Origin: an uncultured Oscillospiraceae bacterium
Lineage (GTDB): Bacteria; Bacillota; Clostridia; Oscillospirales; Oscillospiraceae
NCBI GenBank assembly: GCA_934593275.1
Contig: CAKTQE010000009.1
Span: forward strand, 1 to 50,162
Reading direction: 5' to 3'
Length of the DNA stretch: 50,162 bases
Below are positions 30,718 through 39,531 of the stretch, one piece after another. The stretch's first letter is position 1, and each line of letters begins with the position of its first letter. The translations under genes were made by a program, and so were the position numbers. The notes under the pieces are model-generated. The model was not told the origin of the DNA, made no database searches, and was given only the letters and a program-made list of their open reading frames with translations.

Positions 30718-31995
30718 ATGAAAAAGTTCCTTTCTCTGGCACTGGTGTTCGTTCTGGTGTTGGGCCTGGCTGCCTGTGGCGGCAAGACCGAAGCCCCCGC
30801 TACCACCGCTGCCGCCGCTGACGGCAATGCTGAGACCACCGCTGCTGAGACCACGGCCGCTGCTGCCGAGGCCGGTCTGTCCAACGTGAAGGTGGGCTTC
30901 ATCTTCCTGCACGACGACAACTCCACCTACGACCTGAACTTCATCAACGCCGCCAAGGAAGCCATCGCTGCCCTGGGCCTGAGCGAAGATCAGTACCTGT
31001 TCAAGACCAACATTGAAGAGGGCGAAGCCTGCTACGATGCCGCCTGTGAGCTGGCCGATGCCGGCTGCAACCTGATTTTCGCTGACTCCTTCGGCCACGA
31101 GGACTACATGATCCAGGCCGCTCAGGAGTTCCCCGAGGTTCAGTTCTGCCACGCTACCGGCACCAAGGCCCACACCCAGGGTCTTAACAACTTCCACAAC
31201 GCTTTCGCCGCCATCTATGAGGGCCGTTTCCTGGCCGGTGTTGCTGCCGGTATGAAGCTGAACCAGATGATCGAGGAAGGCACCATCACCGCCGAGCAGG
31301 CCAAGATGGGCTACGTTGGTGCTTACACCTACGCCGAAGTGGTTTCCGGCTACACCAGCTTCTATCTGGGTGCCAAGTCCGTCTGCCCCACCGTGACCAT
31401 GGACGTGACCTTCACCGGTTCCTGGTATGACGAGACCGCCGAAAAGGAAGCTGCCAACAAGCTCATCGGCAACGGCTGCGTTCTGATCAGCCAGCACGCC
31501 GACTCCATGGGTGCGCCCACCGCTTGCGAGACCGCCGGTGTTGTGGACGTTTCCTACAACGGCTCCACCGTGGCCGCTTGCCCCAAGACCTTCCTGATCT
31601 CCTCCCGCATCAACTGGGCTCCTTACTTTGAGCTGATCATCAACGCCGTGGCCAACGGCACCGAGATCCCCGCCGACTGGACCGGCACCATTGAGACCGG
31701 CTCCGTGGTCCTCAGCGAGCTGAACGACGCTGTTGCCGCCCCCGGCACCGCCGAGAAGCTGGAAGAAGTCAAGGCCGGTCTGGAAGACGGCTCTGTCAAG
31801 GTCTTTGACGTTACCACCTTCACCGTTGACGGCAAGGCTGTAGAGTCCTACATGGCTGACGTGGACACCGACCCTGCCTACACCCCCGACACCGAGGTTG
31901 TAGAAGACGGCGCTTTCCAGGAATCCATCAAGCGTTCCGCTCCCTACTTCGACCTGAAGATCGACGGCATCAACCTGCTGGATACCGCATTCTAA
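30718..31995 (+). CDS. BMP-family nucleoside-binding lipoprotein
   Basis: A 425-residue substrate-binding lipoprotein (signal FLSLALVFVLVLGLAACGG, lipid Cys20) with an Ala/Thr linker rich in TTAAAA and a PnrA/BmpA-type domain from residue 58 (VGFIFLHDDNSTYDLNFINA, ADSFGHEDYMIQAAQEFPEV, GTKAHTQGLNNFHN). Family members bind purine nucleosides. AGGAGG precedes the ATG. With the following three genes it matches the B. subtilis nupNOPQ guanosine importer, and the riboswitch upstream supports a purine substrate. The high-expression codon bias is striking. Confidence 0.92.
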   Translation: MKKFLSLALVFVLVLGLAACGGKTEAPATTAAAADGNAETTAAETTAAAAEAGLSNVKVGFIFLHDDNSTYDLNFINAAKEAIAALGLSEDQYLFKTNIEEGEACYDAACELADAGCNLIFADSFGHEDYMIQAAQEFPEVQFCHATGTKAHTQGLNNFHNAFAAIYEGRFLAGVAAGMKLNQMIEEGTITAEQAKMGYVGAYTYAEVVSGYTSFYLGAKSVCPTVTMDVTFTGSWYDETAEKEAANKLIGNGCVLISQHADSMGAPTACETAGVVDVSYNGSTVAACPKTFLISSRINWAPYFELIINAVANGTEIPADWTGTIETGSVVLSELNDAVAAPGTAEKLEEVKAGLEDGSVKVFDVTTFTVDGKAVESYMADVDTDPAYTPDTEVVEDGAFQESIKRSAPYFDLKIDGINLLDTAF

Positions 31996-32002
31996 ACAAT
32001 TC

Positions 32003-32029
32003 TTCCAGGGGCCTTCTTGGCCCCTGGAA
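32003..32029 (+). promoter_or_regulatory. Stable hairpin between binding protein and ATPase genes
   Basis: TTCCAGGGGCC (32003-32013) pairs perfectly with GGCCCCTGGAA (32019-32029), 5-nt loop, no T-run. It probably protects the upstream mRNA so that the binding protein is made in excess over the transporter. Confidence 0.65.
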
Positions 32030-32157
32030 ATGACACAAAGGGCAACGCGGCAAACCTGAATTTCTGCGCTGCCCTTTGCGGCATTTCCCCGTAATGAACC
32101 CCCAGAGGCGGCAAAAACGCCACACTGGATTCCCGAAACTTTGAAGGAGTGATCTTT

Positions 32158-33696
32158 TTGGAAGAAACACGTGCCGCGGTGCAAATGCGGAACATTACCA
32201 AGCGGTTCGGCACCAAGGTGGCCAACGACCGGGTCTGGCTGGACATTTACAAGGGCGAAATTCTGGCTCTGCTGGGTGAAAACGGCAGCGGCAAAACCAC
32301 CCTGATGAACATGCTGGCGGGCATCTACTTCCCGGACGAGGGCCAGATTTTCGTGGACGGCAAGGAAACGGTAATCCGTTCCCCCAGAGACGCCTTTGCC
32401 CTGGGCATCGGTATGATCCATCAGCACTTCAAGCTGGTAGATGTTCTCACCGCCGCGGAAAACATCGTTCTGGGCCTGAAAGAGCCTGGGCGGCTGGATA
32501 TGAACAAGGTCACCAAAAAGGTCCGGGAAATCTGCGATACCTACGGCTTTGACGTAGACCCCAATCAGAAAATCTACAACATGTCCGTTTCCCAGAAGCA
32601 GACCGTGGAAATCGTCAAGGTCCTCTACCGCGGTGCCGACATTCTGATTCTGGACGAGCCTACCGCCGTACTGACCCCCCAGGAGACCGACAAGCTCTTT
32701 GCCGTCCTACGGAACATGCGGGATGCGGGAAAGGCCATCGTCATCATCACCCACAAAATGCACGAGGTGGAAGACCTGTCTGACCGGGTGGCCGTACTGC
32801 GGCAGGGCCAGTTTGTGGGAGATATGCTGACCAAGAACACCAATGCCCAGGAAATGACCAACATGATGGTAGGTCGGCCTGTGACACTGAACATTGACCG
32901 GCCCGCCCCTGTTGACCCCAAGCCCCGTATTGTCGTGGAACATCTGACCGTCCGGGACCAGGAGGGCAGTCTCAAACTGGATGACGTATCCTTTACCGCC
33001 AATTCCGGGGAAATTCTGGGCATTGCCGGTATTTCCGGCTGCGGCCAGAAAGAGCTGCTGGAAGCCATTGCGGGCTTACAGCCTACGGAACATGGCTCCA
33101 TTCGGTATATTGAAGATGACGGCACTCCGGAGGAACTGATCGGCAAAGACCCCACGGCCATTTCCGGCATGGGCGTTTCCCTGTCCTTTGTGCCGGAAGA
33201 CCGGCTGGGCATGGGCCTGGTAGGCTCCATGGATTTAACCGACAACATGATGCTCCGCTCTTTCCGGAAAGGCAAATCCTGGTTTACCAACCGCCGGGAA
33301 CCCAAGCGGCTGGCGGAAAAGGTGGTCAAAGACCTGGAAGTCAATACCCCCGGTGTTTCTACCCCCGTCCGGCTGCTCTCCGGCGGCAACGTGCAGAAAG
33401 TCCTGGTAGGCCGGGAGATCGCCGCCGCCCCCACGGTGCTTCTGACGGCCTACGCCGTCCGTGGTCTGGACATCAACGCCTCCTATACCATCTATGACCT
33501 GATCAACCAGCAGAAAAAGGCCGGTGTGGCCGTGGTCTTTGTAGGCGAGGACCTGGACGTGCTGCTGGAACTGTGTGACCGTATTCTGGTTCTCTGCGGC
33601 GGCAAGGTCAGCGGCATCGTGGAAAAGCCCGATTCCTCCCAGAAGCCGGAGGTGGGCATGATGATGACTCGGTTGGGAGGAAAAAAGAATGGCTAA
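32158..33696 (+). CDS. Nucleoside ABC transporter ATPase (two ATP-binding domains)
   Basis: A 512-residue double-domain ATPase of the sugar/nucleoside type. The first domain has GENGSGKTTLMN and LILDEPTAVLTPQE; the second has a degenerate Walker A (GISGCGQKEL) and a strong signature LLSGGNVQKVLVGRE with LLTAYAVRGLD in the Walker B area, usual for this family. TTG 32158 (MEETRAAVQMRNITK) is chosen because AAGGAG lies eight bases upstream; GTG 32149 sits inside that site. It energises the two permeases that follow; the first overlaps it by 8 bp. Confidence 0.92.
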   Translation: MEETRAAVQMRNITKRFGTKVANDRVWLDIYKGEILALLGENGSGKTTLMNMLAGIYFPDEGQIFVDGKETVIRSPRDAFALGIGMIHQHFKLVDVLTAAENIVLGLKEPGRLDMNKVTKKVREICDTYGFDVDPNQKIYNMSVSQKQTVEIVKVLYRGADILILDEPTAVLTPQETDKLFAVLRNMRDAGKAIVIITHKMHEVEDLSDRVAVLRQGQFVGDMLTKNTNAQEMTNMMVGRPVTLNIDRPAPVDPKPRIVVEHLTVRDQEGSLKLDDVSFTANSGEILGIAGISGCGQKELLEAIAGLQPTEHGSIRYIEDDGTPEELIGKDPTAISGMGVSLSFVPEDRLGMGLVGSMDLTDNMMLRSFRKGKSWFTNRREPKRLAEKVVKDLEVNTPGVSTPVRLLSGGNVQKVLVGREIAAAPTVLLTAYAVRGLDINASYTIYDLINQQKKAGVAVVFVGEDLDVLLELCDRILVLCGGKVSGIVEKPDSSQKPEVGMMMTRLGGKKNG

Positions 33697-34786
33697 ACAA
33701 TCTTCCGTCCTGCACATCTCCAAGCGGGACAACCTGCCCTGGTATAAAACCTGGGCCATCCGTGGGGCGGCCATTTTGCTGGCTGCCGTGGTCTGCGGCA
33801 TTGTCACCGCCGGACTCACGGGGCAGAACCCCCTGGCGGTTTACAAAACCATGTTTGACGGTGCTTTCGGCACCCAGCGGAAAATGTGGATCATGGGCCA
33901 GAATCTGGCCATTCTGCTGGTGGTGTCTCTGGCCGTGACCCCGGCCTTTAAGATGCGCTTCTGGAACGTGGGCGGCGAGGGCCAGATTCTCATTGGCGGT
34001 CTTGCCACCGCGGCCTGTATGATTTTGCTGGGAGACAAGCTCCCGGGCTGGGCCTTGATTCTCCTGATGATCCTCTCCTCTGTGGCAGCAGGTGCCGTAT
34101 GGGGTGCCATTCCCGCCATCTGCAAGGCCAAGTGGAACACCAATGAGACCCTGTTTACCCTGATGATGAACTACGTGGCAACCCAGCTGGTTGCCTACTA
34201 CGTCATCCTCTGGGAAGTACCCAAGGGGGCCGGTAAAATCGGCATCATCAACCAGTCCACCCAGGCCGGTTGGCTGCCCCAGATTGGCACTTATAAGTAC
34301 CTACTGAACATTCTGGTAGCCCTGGTGCTGACGGTGATGATGTATTTTTACCTCACCCGCTCCAAGCAGGGCTATGAGATCGCCGTGGTAGGCGAAAGCG
34401 AGCGCACCGCCCGGTATGTGGGCATCCCCGTGGGCAAGGTCATCGTGCGGACCATGATGATCTCCGGCGGCATCTGCGGTCTGGCAGGTCTTTTGCTGGT
34501 AGGCGGCACCGCCCACACCATCACCACCTCCATTTCCGGAGGCCGGGGCTTTACCGCCGTCATGGTTGCTTGGCTTGCCAAGTTCAACCCTTTCTCCATG
34601 ATTTTTACCAGCTTTCTGCTGGTGTTCCTGGACCGGGGTGCCCAGGAGATTTCCACCATCTACGCCCTGAACCACTCTTTCAGCGACATCCTCACCGGCA
34701 TTATTCTGTTCTTCATCATCGGCAGTGAGTTCTTTATCAGCTACAAGCTGAATTTCCTCAAAAACACCAGGAAGGAGCAAGCCTAA
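33689..34786 (+). CDS. Nucleoside ABC transporter permease 1
   Basis: A 365-residue permease of the BPD_transp_2 type with about ten membrane segments; conserved pieces are FWNVGGEGQILIGGL, the loop NTNETLFTLMMNYVA and GESERTARYVGIPVGKV. It matches NupP-like proteins. Overlap with the ATPase gene and zero spacing to the next permease show one operon. Confidence 0.92.
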   Translation: MAKQSSVLHISKRDNLPWYKTWAIRGAAILLAAVVCGIVTAGLTGQNPLAVYKTMFDGAFGTQRKMWIMGQNLAILLVVSLAVTPAFKMRFWNVGGEGQILIGGLATAACMILLGDKLPGWALILLMILSSVAAGAVWGAIPAICKAKWNTNETLFTLMMNYVATQLVAYYVILWEVPKGAGKIGIINQSTQAGWLPQIGTYKYLLNILVALVLTVMMYFYLTRSKQGYEIAVVGESERTARYVGIPVGKVIVRTMMISGGICGLAGLLLVGGTAHTITTSISGGRGFTAVMVAWLAKFNPFSMIFTSFLLVFLDRGAQEISTIYALNHSFSDILTGIILFFIIGSEFFISYKLNFLKNTRKEQA

Positions 34787-35770
34787 ATGTTTGATTTTGT
34801 TTCCTTTTTCCCCAGAGCGGTCATGCAGGGCATTCCCCTCCTCTTCGGTGCCACCGGCGAGACCCTGACGGAAAAATCCGGCAACCTGAACCTGGGTATC
34901 CCCGGCGTGATGTACGTTGGCGGCATCTGTGGCGTCATCGGGGCCTTTTTCTATGAGCAGAGCGGCCAGATGGTGCCGGTTCTGGCGGTACTGATTCCCC
35001 TGCTGTGTTCTCTGGTAGGTTCTCTCCTGATGGGGCTTCTCTACTGCTTCCTCACCGTAACCCTCCGGGCCAACCAGAACGTAACGGGTCTGGCCATGAC
35101 CACCTTTGGCGTGGGCTTCGGCAACTTCTTTGGCGGCTCCCTCATCAAACTGACCAATGCGGAAGTCCCCTCCATTGCCCTGTCTGCCACCTCGGAATAT
35201 TTCCGGAAAGCCCTGCCCTTTGCAGAGAAGACCGGTGTTTTTGGAAAGCTGTTCCTCAGCTACGGCTTTTTGGCCTACACCGCCATTATCATCGCCCTGG
35301 TCACCTCCTACGTGCTGAAAAAGACCCGGGTAGGCCTGCAGCTCCGGGCCGTGGGCGAAAGCCCCGCCACCGCTGACGCGGCGGGCATTGACATCTCCCG
35401 GTACAAGTACAAGGCCACCTGCATCGGCAGCATGATTGCGGGCCTGGGTGGATTGTATTACGTCATGGACTACGCCTGCGGTGTCTGGTCCAACAACGCT
35501 TTCGGTGACCGTGGGTGGCTGGCCATCGCCCTGGTAATTTTCACCATCTGGCGGCCCAACGTGGGCATTTTCAGCTCCATCCTCTTTGGCGGCCTGTACA
35601 TTCTCTACCTGTTCCTGCCCACCGGCACCAATCTGGCAGTAAAGGAACTGTACAAAATGCTTCCTTACATCGTCACCATCATCGTGCTGGTCCTCAGCTC
35701 CATGCGCAACAAGCGGGAAAACCAGCCCCCCGAAAGCCTGGGCATCCCCTATTTCCGGGAAGACCGATAA
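34787..35770 (+). CDS. Nucleoside ABC transporter permease 2
   Basis: A 327-residue partner permease (NupQ-like) with about nine membrane segments and the family marker TLTEKSGNLNLGIPGVMYVG, then LRANQNVTGLAMTTFGVGFG and GESPATADAAGID. It starts at the base after the previous stop. It completes the importer; a terminator follows at 35781. Confidence 0.92.
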   Translation: MFDFVSFFPRAVMQGIPLLFGATGETLTEKSGNLNLGIPGVMYVGGICGVIGAFFYEQSGQMVPVLAVLIPLLCSLVGSLLMGLLYCFLTVTLRANQNVTGLAMTTFGVGFGNFFGGSLIKLTNAEVPSIALSATSEYFRKALPFAEKTGVFGKLFLSYGFLAYTAIIIALVTSYVLKKTRVGLQLRAVGESPATADAAGIDISRYKYKATCIGSMIAGLGGLYYVMDYACGVWSNNAFGDRGWLAIALVIFTIWRPNVGIFSSILFGGLYILYLFLPTGTNLAVKELYKMLPYIVTIIVLVLSSMRNKRENQPPESLGIPYFREDR

Positions 35771-35780
35771 AAAACATTTT

Positions 35781-35804
35781 GGCACCGTGATTTTTCACGG
35801 TGCC
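35781..35804 (+). terminator. Terminator of the purine operon
   Basis: GGCACCGTGA (35781-35790) pairs with TCACGGTGCC (35795-35804), 4-nt loop, then GCTTTTTAC. Confidence 0.85.
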
Positions 35805-35809
35805 GCTTT

Positions 35810-36910
35810 TTACACTTTTGTCGCCTGATTCAGCTTGTACAGGAGGTTCGCCGCCATCTCCCGGGTGAGGGTTCCTTCTTCCGGGATGGGGAAAGAGGCC
35901 TCTTGCAGAAGCTTCACCCCGTCTTCCCCCTCCAAATCCAGGCAGACGCACAGCAAGGCTGCGGCCTCCTGGGTAGATACGCTTGCCTGGGTGTCAAAGT
36001 CTCCCTGCCAGACCGTTCCGGCGGTAAGGCCCGCCCGCAAGGCGGCCGCGGCATAGGGCCGGAGCCACTGGGGGAGATTGGTGCGGATTTCCGCCGAAAC
36101 CTGCTGCTCCACGGGGATGGACAAAGTTTTCACAACCATTGTTAAAAACTCCCCTCGGTTCACTGGTTTTTCCGGGCCAAAATAGGCACTGCCCGCCAGG
36201 GTCTCCCCGGCGAAAATGCCGGTAGCCCGCATCCATTCCGCCGTAAACCGGCAGGAAGTATCCATCGTGTCCTCATAGCCCGGGGCATTGGTAGATTTTA
36301 AAATGGTCACGGTGACGGTGGCTTCCCGGGATACCTTGCCCTGGGGGTCCGTGGCGGTATAGGTGAACGAATCCACCCCCACCTTGTTTTTGGCCGGGGT
36401 GTAGGTGAAGCCGCCCTTTTCTTCAATGGTCACACTGCCCCGCCGGGGTTGGCGCAGAATGGCAAAGGTCAACTCTTCCCCCTCCGGGTCTTTGGCCCGG
36501 AAAACTCCGGAACCGGGCAAATTACGATAGGTCTCCAAAGTGGAATCCTCCGCCACGGGGACTTTGTTTTCTTTGCCCCGGATGCCCAGAGTCAGAGTGG
36601 TCTCCGGCTCCAAGGAGCCGTTTTTTACCGGCAAGTAGCCGACGCTGGCAACGCCGTCTTCTTCTGTCCTGTTAGGGGTAAACCGGAGCTGAGAGAGCTG
36701 CTCCTGGGTCAGCGCATCTCCGGAGCGGATGCAGCGGGTTCCCAAGGTCAGGCTGCCGTTTTTCGGCACCTGTCTGAGGAATACGGCGGTATCCGCCCCG
36801 AAATCCTCCTGAGAAAAGCAGTAAACATCACCGCTTTCCACCTCCGCCGCCATGGCACTCAGGGGCAGGGCCAACAGCAGCAAGCAGCAAAAACAGATTC
36901 GCAGTTTCAT
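35810..36910 (-). CDS. Secreted protein with Ig-like/cadherin-type repeat and SLH-like region
   Basis: A 366-residue exported protein (signal CFCCLLLLALPLSAMA). Residues 20-115 and 115-205 are two beta domains; the second reads VAEDSTLETYRNLPGSGVFR, GGFTYTPAKNKVGVDSFTYT and ATDPQGKVS, the pattern of tandem Ig-like (Big_9/cadherin-type) repeats. Residues 215-366 resemble S-layer homology segments (GPEKPVNRGEFLTMVVKTL, ALRAGLTAGTVW, TLTREMAANLLYKL), suggesting wall attachment. GGAGG precedes ATG 36910. It precedes no obvious operon partner; the GT gene upstream runs the same way 56 bp away. Confidence 0.8.
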   Translation of the reverse strand: MKLRICFCCLLLLALPLSAMAAEVESGDVYCFSQEDFGADTAVFLRQVPKNGSLTLGTRCIRSGDALTQEQLSQLRFTPNRTEEDGVASVGYLPVKNGSLEPETTLTLGIRGKENKVPVAEDSTLETYRNLPGSGVFRAKDPEGEELTFAILRQPRRGSVTIEEKGGFTYTPAKNKVGVDSFTYTATDPQGKVSREATVTVTILKSTNAPGYEDTMDTSCRFTAEWMRATGIFAGETLAGSAYFGPEKPVNRGEFLTMVVKTLSIPVEQQVSAEIRTNLPQWLRPYAAAALRAGLTAGTVWQGDFDTQASVSTQEAAALLCVCLDLEGEDGVKLLQEASFPIPEEGTLTREMAANLLYKLNQATKV

Positions 36911-36966
36911 AACAAAACCTCCAGAAATTGAATTTCCGGAGGTAGTGTTTGCCAGTTCTGGCAGGA

Positions 36967-38493
36967 TTATTCAGCTTTTCTCACCCAGAGGATCATATTT
37001 TCCCGGGTGTCCAGAATTTCATAGTCTTTTTGAAGCAGTTCCTGAATCTCCCGGGGGGACACTTCCTCCTGGGGGGTCAGGACGTAGCTGCCGTTTTTCA
37101 TGTAGTCTGTGACGGTTTCTCCGACTCCCGGCATCAGGAGAATATAATGCGACTGCCAGTCGCAGTACCGCAGCGGCGGCATCCGGTTCGACAGTATATA
37201 CATCCGGGAGCAGGAGAAAGAACCATAAAAATACACATCCTCCCCGTCCGGTACCTGAGAAACCAGGGCATTGAGATCATCATATTCTCGGGTACTTTCC
37301 TGATGGGTTCTGGCACAGTACATGGCGTACCGAATTTCCACAATAGCTTTGCTGTAAATAAGGGGCCATTGGGCCGCCAGGGAACCCAGCAGCAACAGCA
37401 CCGAGAGAATCAAACACGCTACCCGGTCCCCTGCCCGTCGGCAGAAATGCTTCCGGGTCTGGACCGTCAAGAGGTACGCCCCATAGACCACCAGGGGCAG
37501 GGACAGCACAAAGTAGTGGGCATACCCATTGCCCATAGCCGCCGCCAGCAGCAGCGTTGCCAGAGCGGACAGGGTAAAGAGCCAGCTTTTCCAATCCCTG
37601 ACTCGGTAGATAAGCAGGACGATCAGGGGCGGCAGCCCCGTAAAGAGGCAGGGCCAGATCTTCATCAGGCCCAGAATCTTCTGGGGAAACCCTGCTTCCC
37701 CGGAATAGCGGAAGCCTAGGACAAACACCTGGTTCAGCATGTCCCCCAGGATGCCCCGCCACCAGGCCCACAGAAGCCCCGGCAGCACTCCAACAAGAAC
37801 CCCCAGCAGGAACGAGGCCACGTTGGCAAAGAAATTCCGGAACCGCTTCCAAAGCAAAAGGTTGACCGTCACCGTCAGCAAAATGGCCCCCAGGAGGGCC
37901 GCATTTGTAATGCGGATCAGGGCCATGATGCCGAAGACCAGGCCGTAGAGGAAGCCCCACAGGGGCGGATGATCCTGGTTCTCAGGACTGGGCAGCCGGG
38001 TACCCCGGAGATAGCGCAGGAACACATACAAACAGGGCATGAGGAACGGCAGACTCAGCTCTTCCGTCAGGCCGCCCCCCTGCATGGTATAGCTCAGAAT
38101 CACGGCGCAGGGCAGCATCAATAAAAGCGACAGCAGCAGCGGACAGCCCTTTTCCGGGAAAGCCAGGTCGAGACTCTTTTTGGCAAACACCAGGCTCACC
38201 GTCAGGCACACCCATTGCACCAGGAACACCCCCAGCCGCCCAAAAATGAGCCGCTGGCCCAGATACTCCATCCAAAAAAGGTATGGCCCTTTCATATCAA
38301 AAAAGTCCCGATAGGGCAATAGTCCCTGGGTCATGCCCTGGCCCACCAGCCGGAAAAAGGCCGCGTCCTGGCCCACTTCATAGGAAAGCAAAGGCGTGGT
38401 AGACAGGGAGCATACCAGGAGAAATCCCAGGGCAGCCAGCCCCAGGACTACCGGCTCCAGAATCCGGAGCCAAAGGCTTTTGTTTTGTTCCAT
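36967..38493 (-). CDS. Multi-pass membrane glycosyltransferase (GT39/ArnT-like)
   Basis: A 508-residue protein with about ten membrane segments and a C-terminal extracytoplasmic part. The first loop carries GQDAAFFRLVGQGMTQGLLP with YRDFFDMKGP, the acidic catalytic-loop layout of GT-C enzymes using polyprenyl-phosphate sugars. The tail (ENMILWVRKAE) ends the gene. It probably decorates a wall polymer or protein with sugar; donor and acceptor are unknown. It starts 4 bp after the stop of a short glycosyltransferase remnant. Confidence 0.8.
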   Translation of the reverse strand: MEQNKSLWLRILEPVVLGLAALGFLLVCSLSTTPLLSYEVGQDAAFFRLVGQGMTQGLLPYRDFFDMKGPYLFWMEYLGQRLIFGRLGVFLVQWVCLTVSLVFAKKSLDLAFPEKGCPLLLSLLLMLPCAVILSYTMQGGGLTEELSLPFLMPCLYVFLRYLRGTRLPSPENQDHPPLWGFLYGLVFGIMALIRITNAALLGAILLTVTVNLLLWKRFRNFFANVASFLLGVLVGVLPGLLWAWWRGILGDMLNQVFVLGFRYSGEAGFPQKILGLMKIWPCLFTGLPPLIVLLIYRVRDWKSWLFTLSALATLLLAAAMGNGYAHYFVLSLPLVVYGAYLLTVQTRKHFCRRAGDRVACLILSVLLLLGSLAAQWPLIYSKAIVEIRYAMYCARTHQESTREYDDLNALVSQVPDGEDVYFYGSFSCSRMYILSNRMPPLRYCDWQSHYILLMPGVGETVTDYMKNGSYVLTPQEEVSPREIQELLQKDYEILDTRENMILWVRKAE

Positions 38494-38496
38494 GGC

Positions 38497-38673
38497 TTAT
38501 TTTCCCCCACAAAACCGGACCTTGGACCTGAAAAACTGCCCGGAATACATATCTTTTAAAATAAACCCCGGCACGATCTGGCAGGGCATCCCCTGCCCCC
38601 GGAGTTTTTCTATACACCGTTTTAATAATTCCAGGCGGTCATAGGTCTCAACCACCGGGGCGATTTTTTTCAT
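38497..38673 (-). pseudogene. Short remnant resembling a GT2 glycosyltransferase N-terminus
   Basis: The 58-residue frame (start 38673, GGGAGG upstream) reads IAPVVETYDRLELLKRCIEK, very like the GT2 opening VVVTYNRLELLKRCIE, then LRGQGMPCQIV before losing similarity and stopping after RFCGGK. A functional GT2 needs about 200 more residues. It looks like a truncated gene retained in front of the membrane glycosyltransferase, possibly now only a leader peptide that couples translation. Confidence 0.55.
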
Positions 38674-38816
38674 AGCCGACCCTCCCAGGTGTCCATCTTT
38701 TGAAACCATTTTATCGCATTTACGGGATTTCGTCAAGGCGATTGCTTTTTAGATGCAAAAATGGTATGATGGGCAAAAAGGGAGCGGTCCTGCCCCCGGT
38801 TTTTGGAAAGGAATAC

Positions 38817-39470
38817 ATGATGGATGCTTTTTCCTATGCCCAGATCCTCTGGGACTATATGTGCATGAACCAGCCCCCCAAAAAGGCCGACTGCATTGTG
38901 GGTTTTGGCTGCTACAATGAGGACATCCCTATCAGGTGCGCCCAACTCTACCGGGAGGGCTTCGCCCCCTGGGTGCTGTTCACCGGCGGCCTGGGCCGGA
39001 ACACCGCCAACATGTGGACGGAAAGCGAGGCAGAACGCTTTGGCCGCATTGCCTTGGAAGCAGGGGTACCGATGGAGGCCCTGCTCCTTGAAACCAAGTC
39101 CACCAACACGGCGGAAAACATCGCCTTTACCAGGAATCTGTTGGAAGAAAAGGGGCTGCATATCACCTCCATTTTAGGTGTCCACAAGCCCTATATGGAG
39201 CGGCGCATCTACGCCGCCTGGAAAAACTACTGGCCACAAATGCCTTTCTCTGTGACCTCCTACCAGCAGACCATGGAAGAATACCTGACCGCCAACGAAC
39301 CCCGGGGCCGCAGCATCCACGACACCCTGGAAATGATTGCGGGAGACTTCCAGCGTATAGAACTCTACGCCCAAAAAGGCTACCAGATTCCCCAGGAAAT
39401 TCCAGAACCCGTCTGGGAAGCATTCCGAGGCCTTACCGCCCTGGGCTACACCGGGCAGCTGGCAAAGTAG
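38817..39470 (+). CDS. DUF218 / YdcF-like protein
   Basis: A 217-residue protein of the YdcF/ElyC superfamily: DCIVGFGCYNEDIPIRCAQL, VLFTGGLGRNT, ESEAERFGRIALEAGVPMEA, LETKSTNTAENIAFTRNLLE and a later GVHKPYMERR. There is no signal peptide or membrane segment, so it is of the cytosolic YdcF type, which can bind S-adenosylmethionine. Role unknown. Start is ATG 38817 or the adjacent ATG 38820, with AAAGGA upstream. It is divergent from the glycosyltransferase genes. Confidence 0.85.
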   Translation: MMDAFSYAQILWDYMCMNQPPKKADCIVGFGCYNEDIPIRCAQLYREGFAPWVLFTGGLGRNTANMWTESEAERFGRIALEAGVPMEALLLETKSTNTAENIAFTRNLLEEKGLHITSILGVHKPYMERRIYAAWKNYWPQMPFSVTSYQQTMEEYLTANEPRGRSIHDTLEMIAGDFQRIELYAQKGYQIPQEIPEPVWEAFRGLTALGYTGQLAK

Positions 39471-39492
39471 TTTTTTCACAGGAATTTCACAA

Positions 39493-39523
39493 AAAACCGA
39501 CGGCCGTTTTGGTCGTCGGTTTT
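39493..39523. terminator. Bidirectional terminator
   Basis: AAAACCGACGGCC (39493-39505) pairs with GGTCGTCGGTTTT (39511-39523) across GTTTT. It serves the convergent DUF218 and glycosyltransferase genes. Confidence 0.8.
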
Positions 39524-39531
39524 GACTCTTA

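Noticed and set aside
30658..32427. A 589-codon open frame on the minus strand
   Set aside because: It lies opposite the BMP lipoprotein and transporter ATPase, is Gly/Val-rich low-complexity translation of GC-biased codons, and has no ribosome binding site or family signal.
34301..35785. A 494-codon minus-strand frame opposite the second nucleoside permeases
   Set aside because: It is a mirror frame of codon-biased permease genes, rich in Gln, Gly and Asp without any fold signature.
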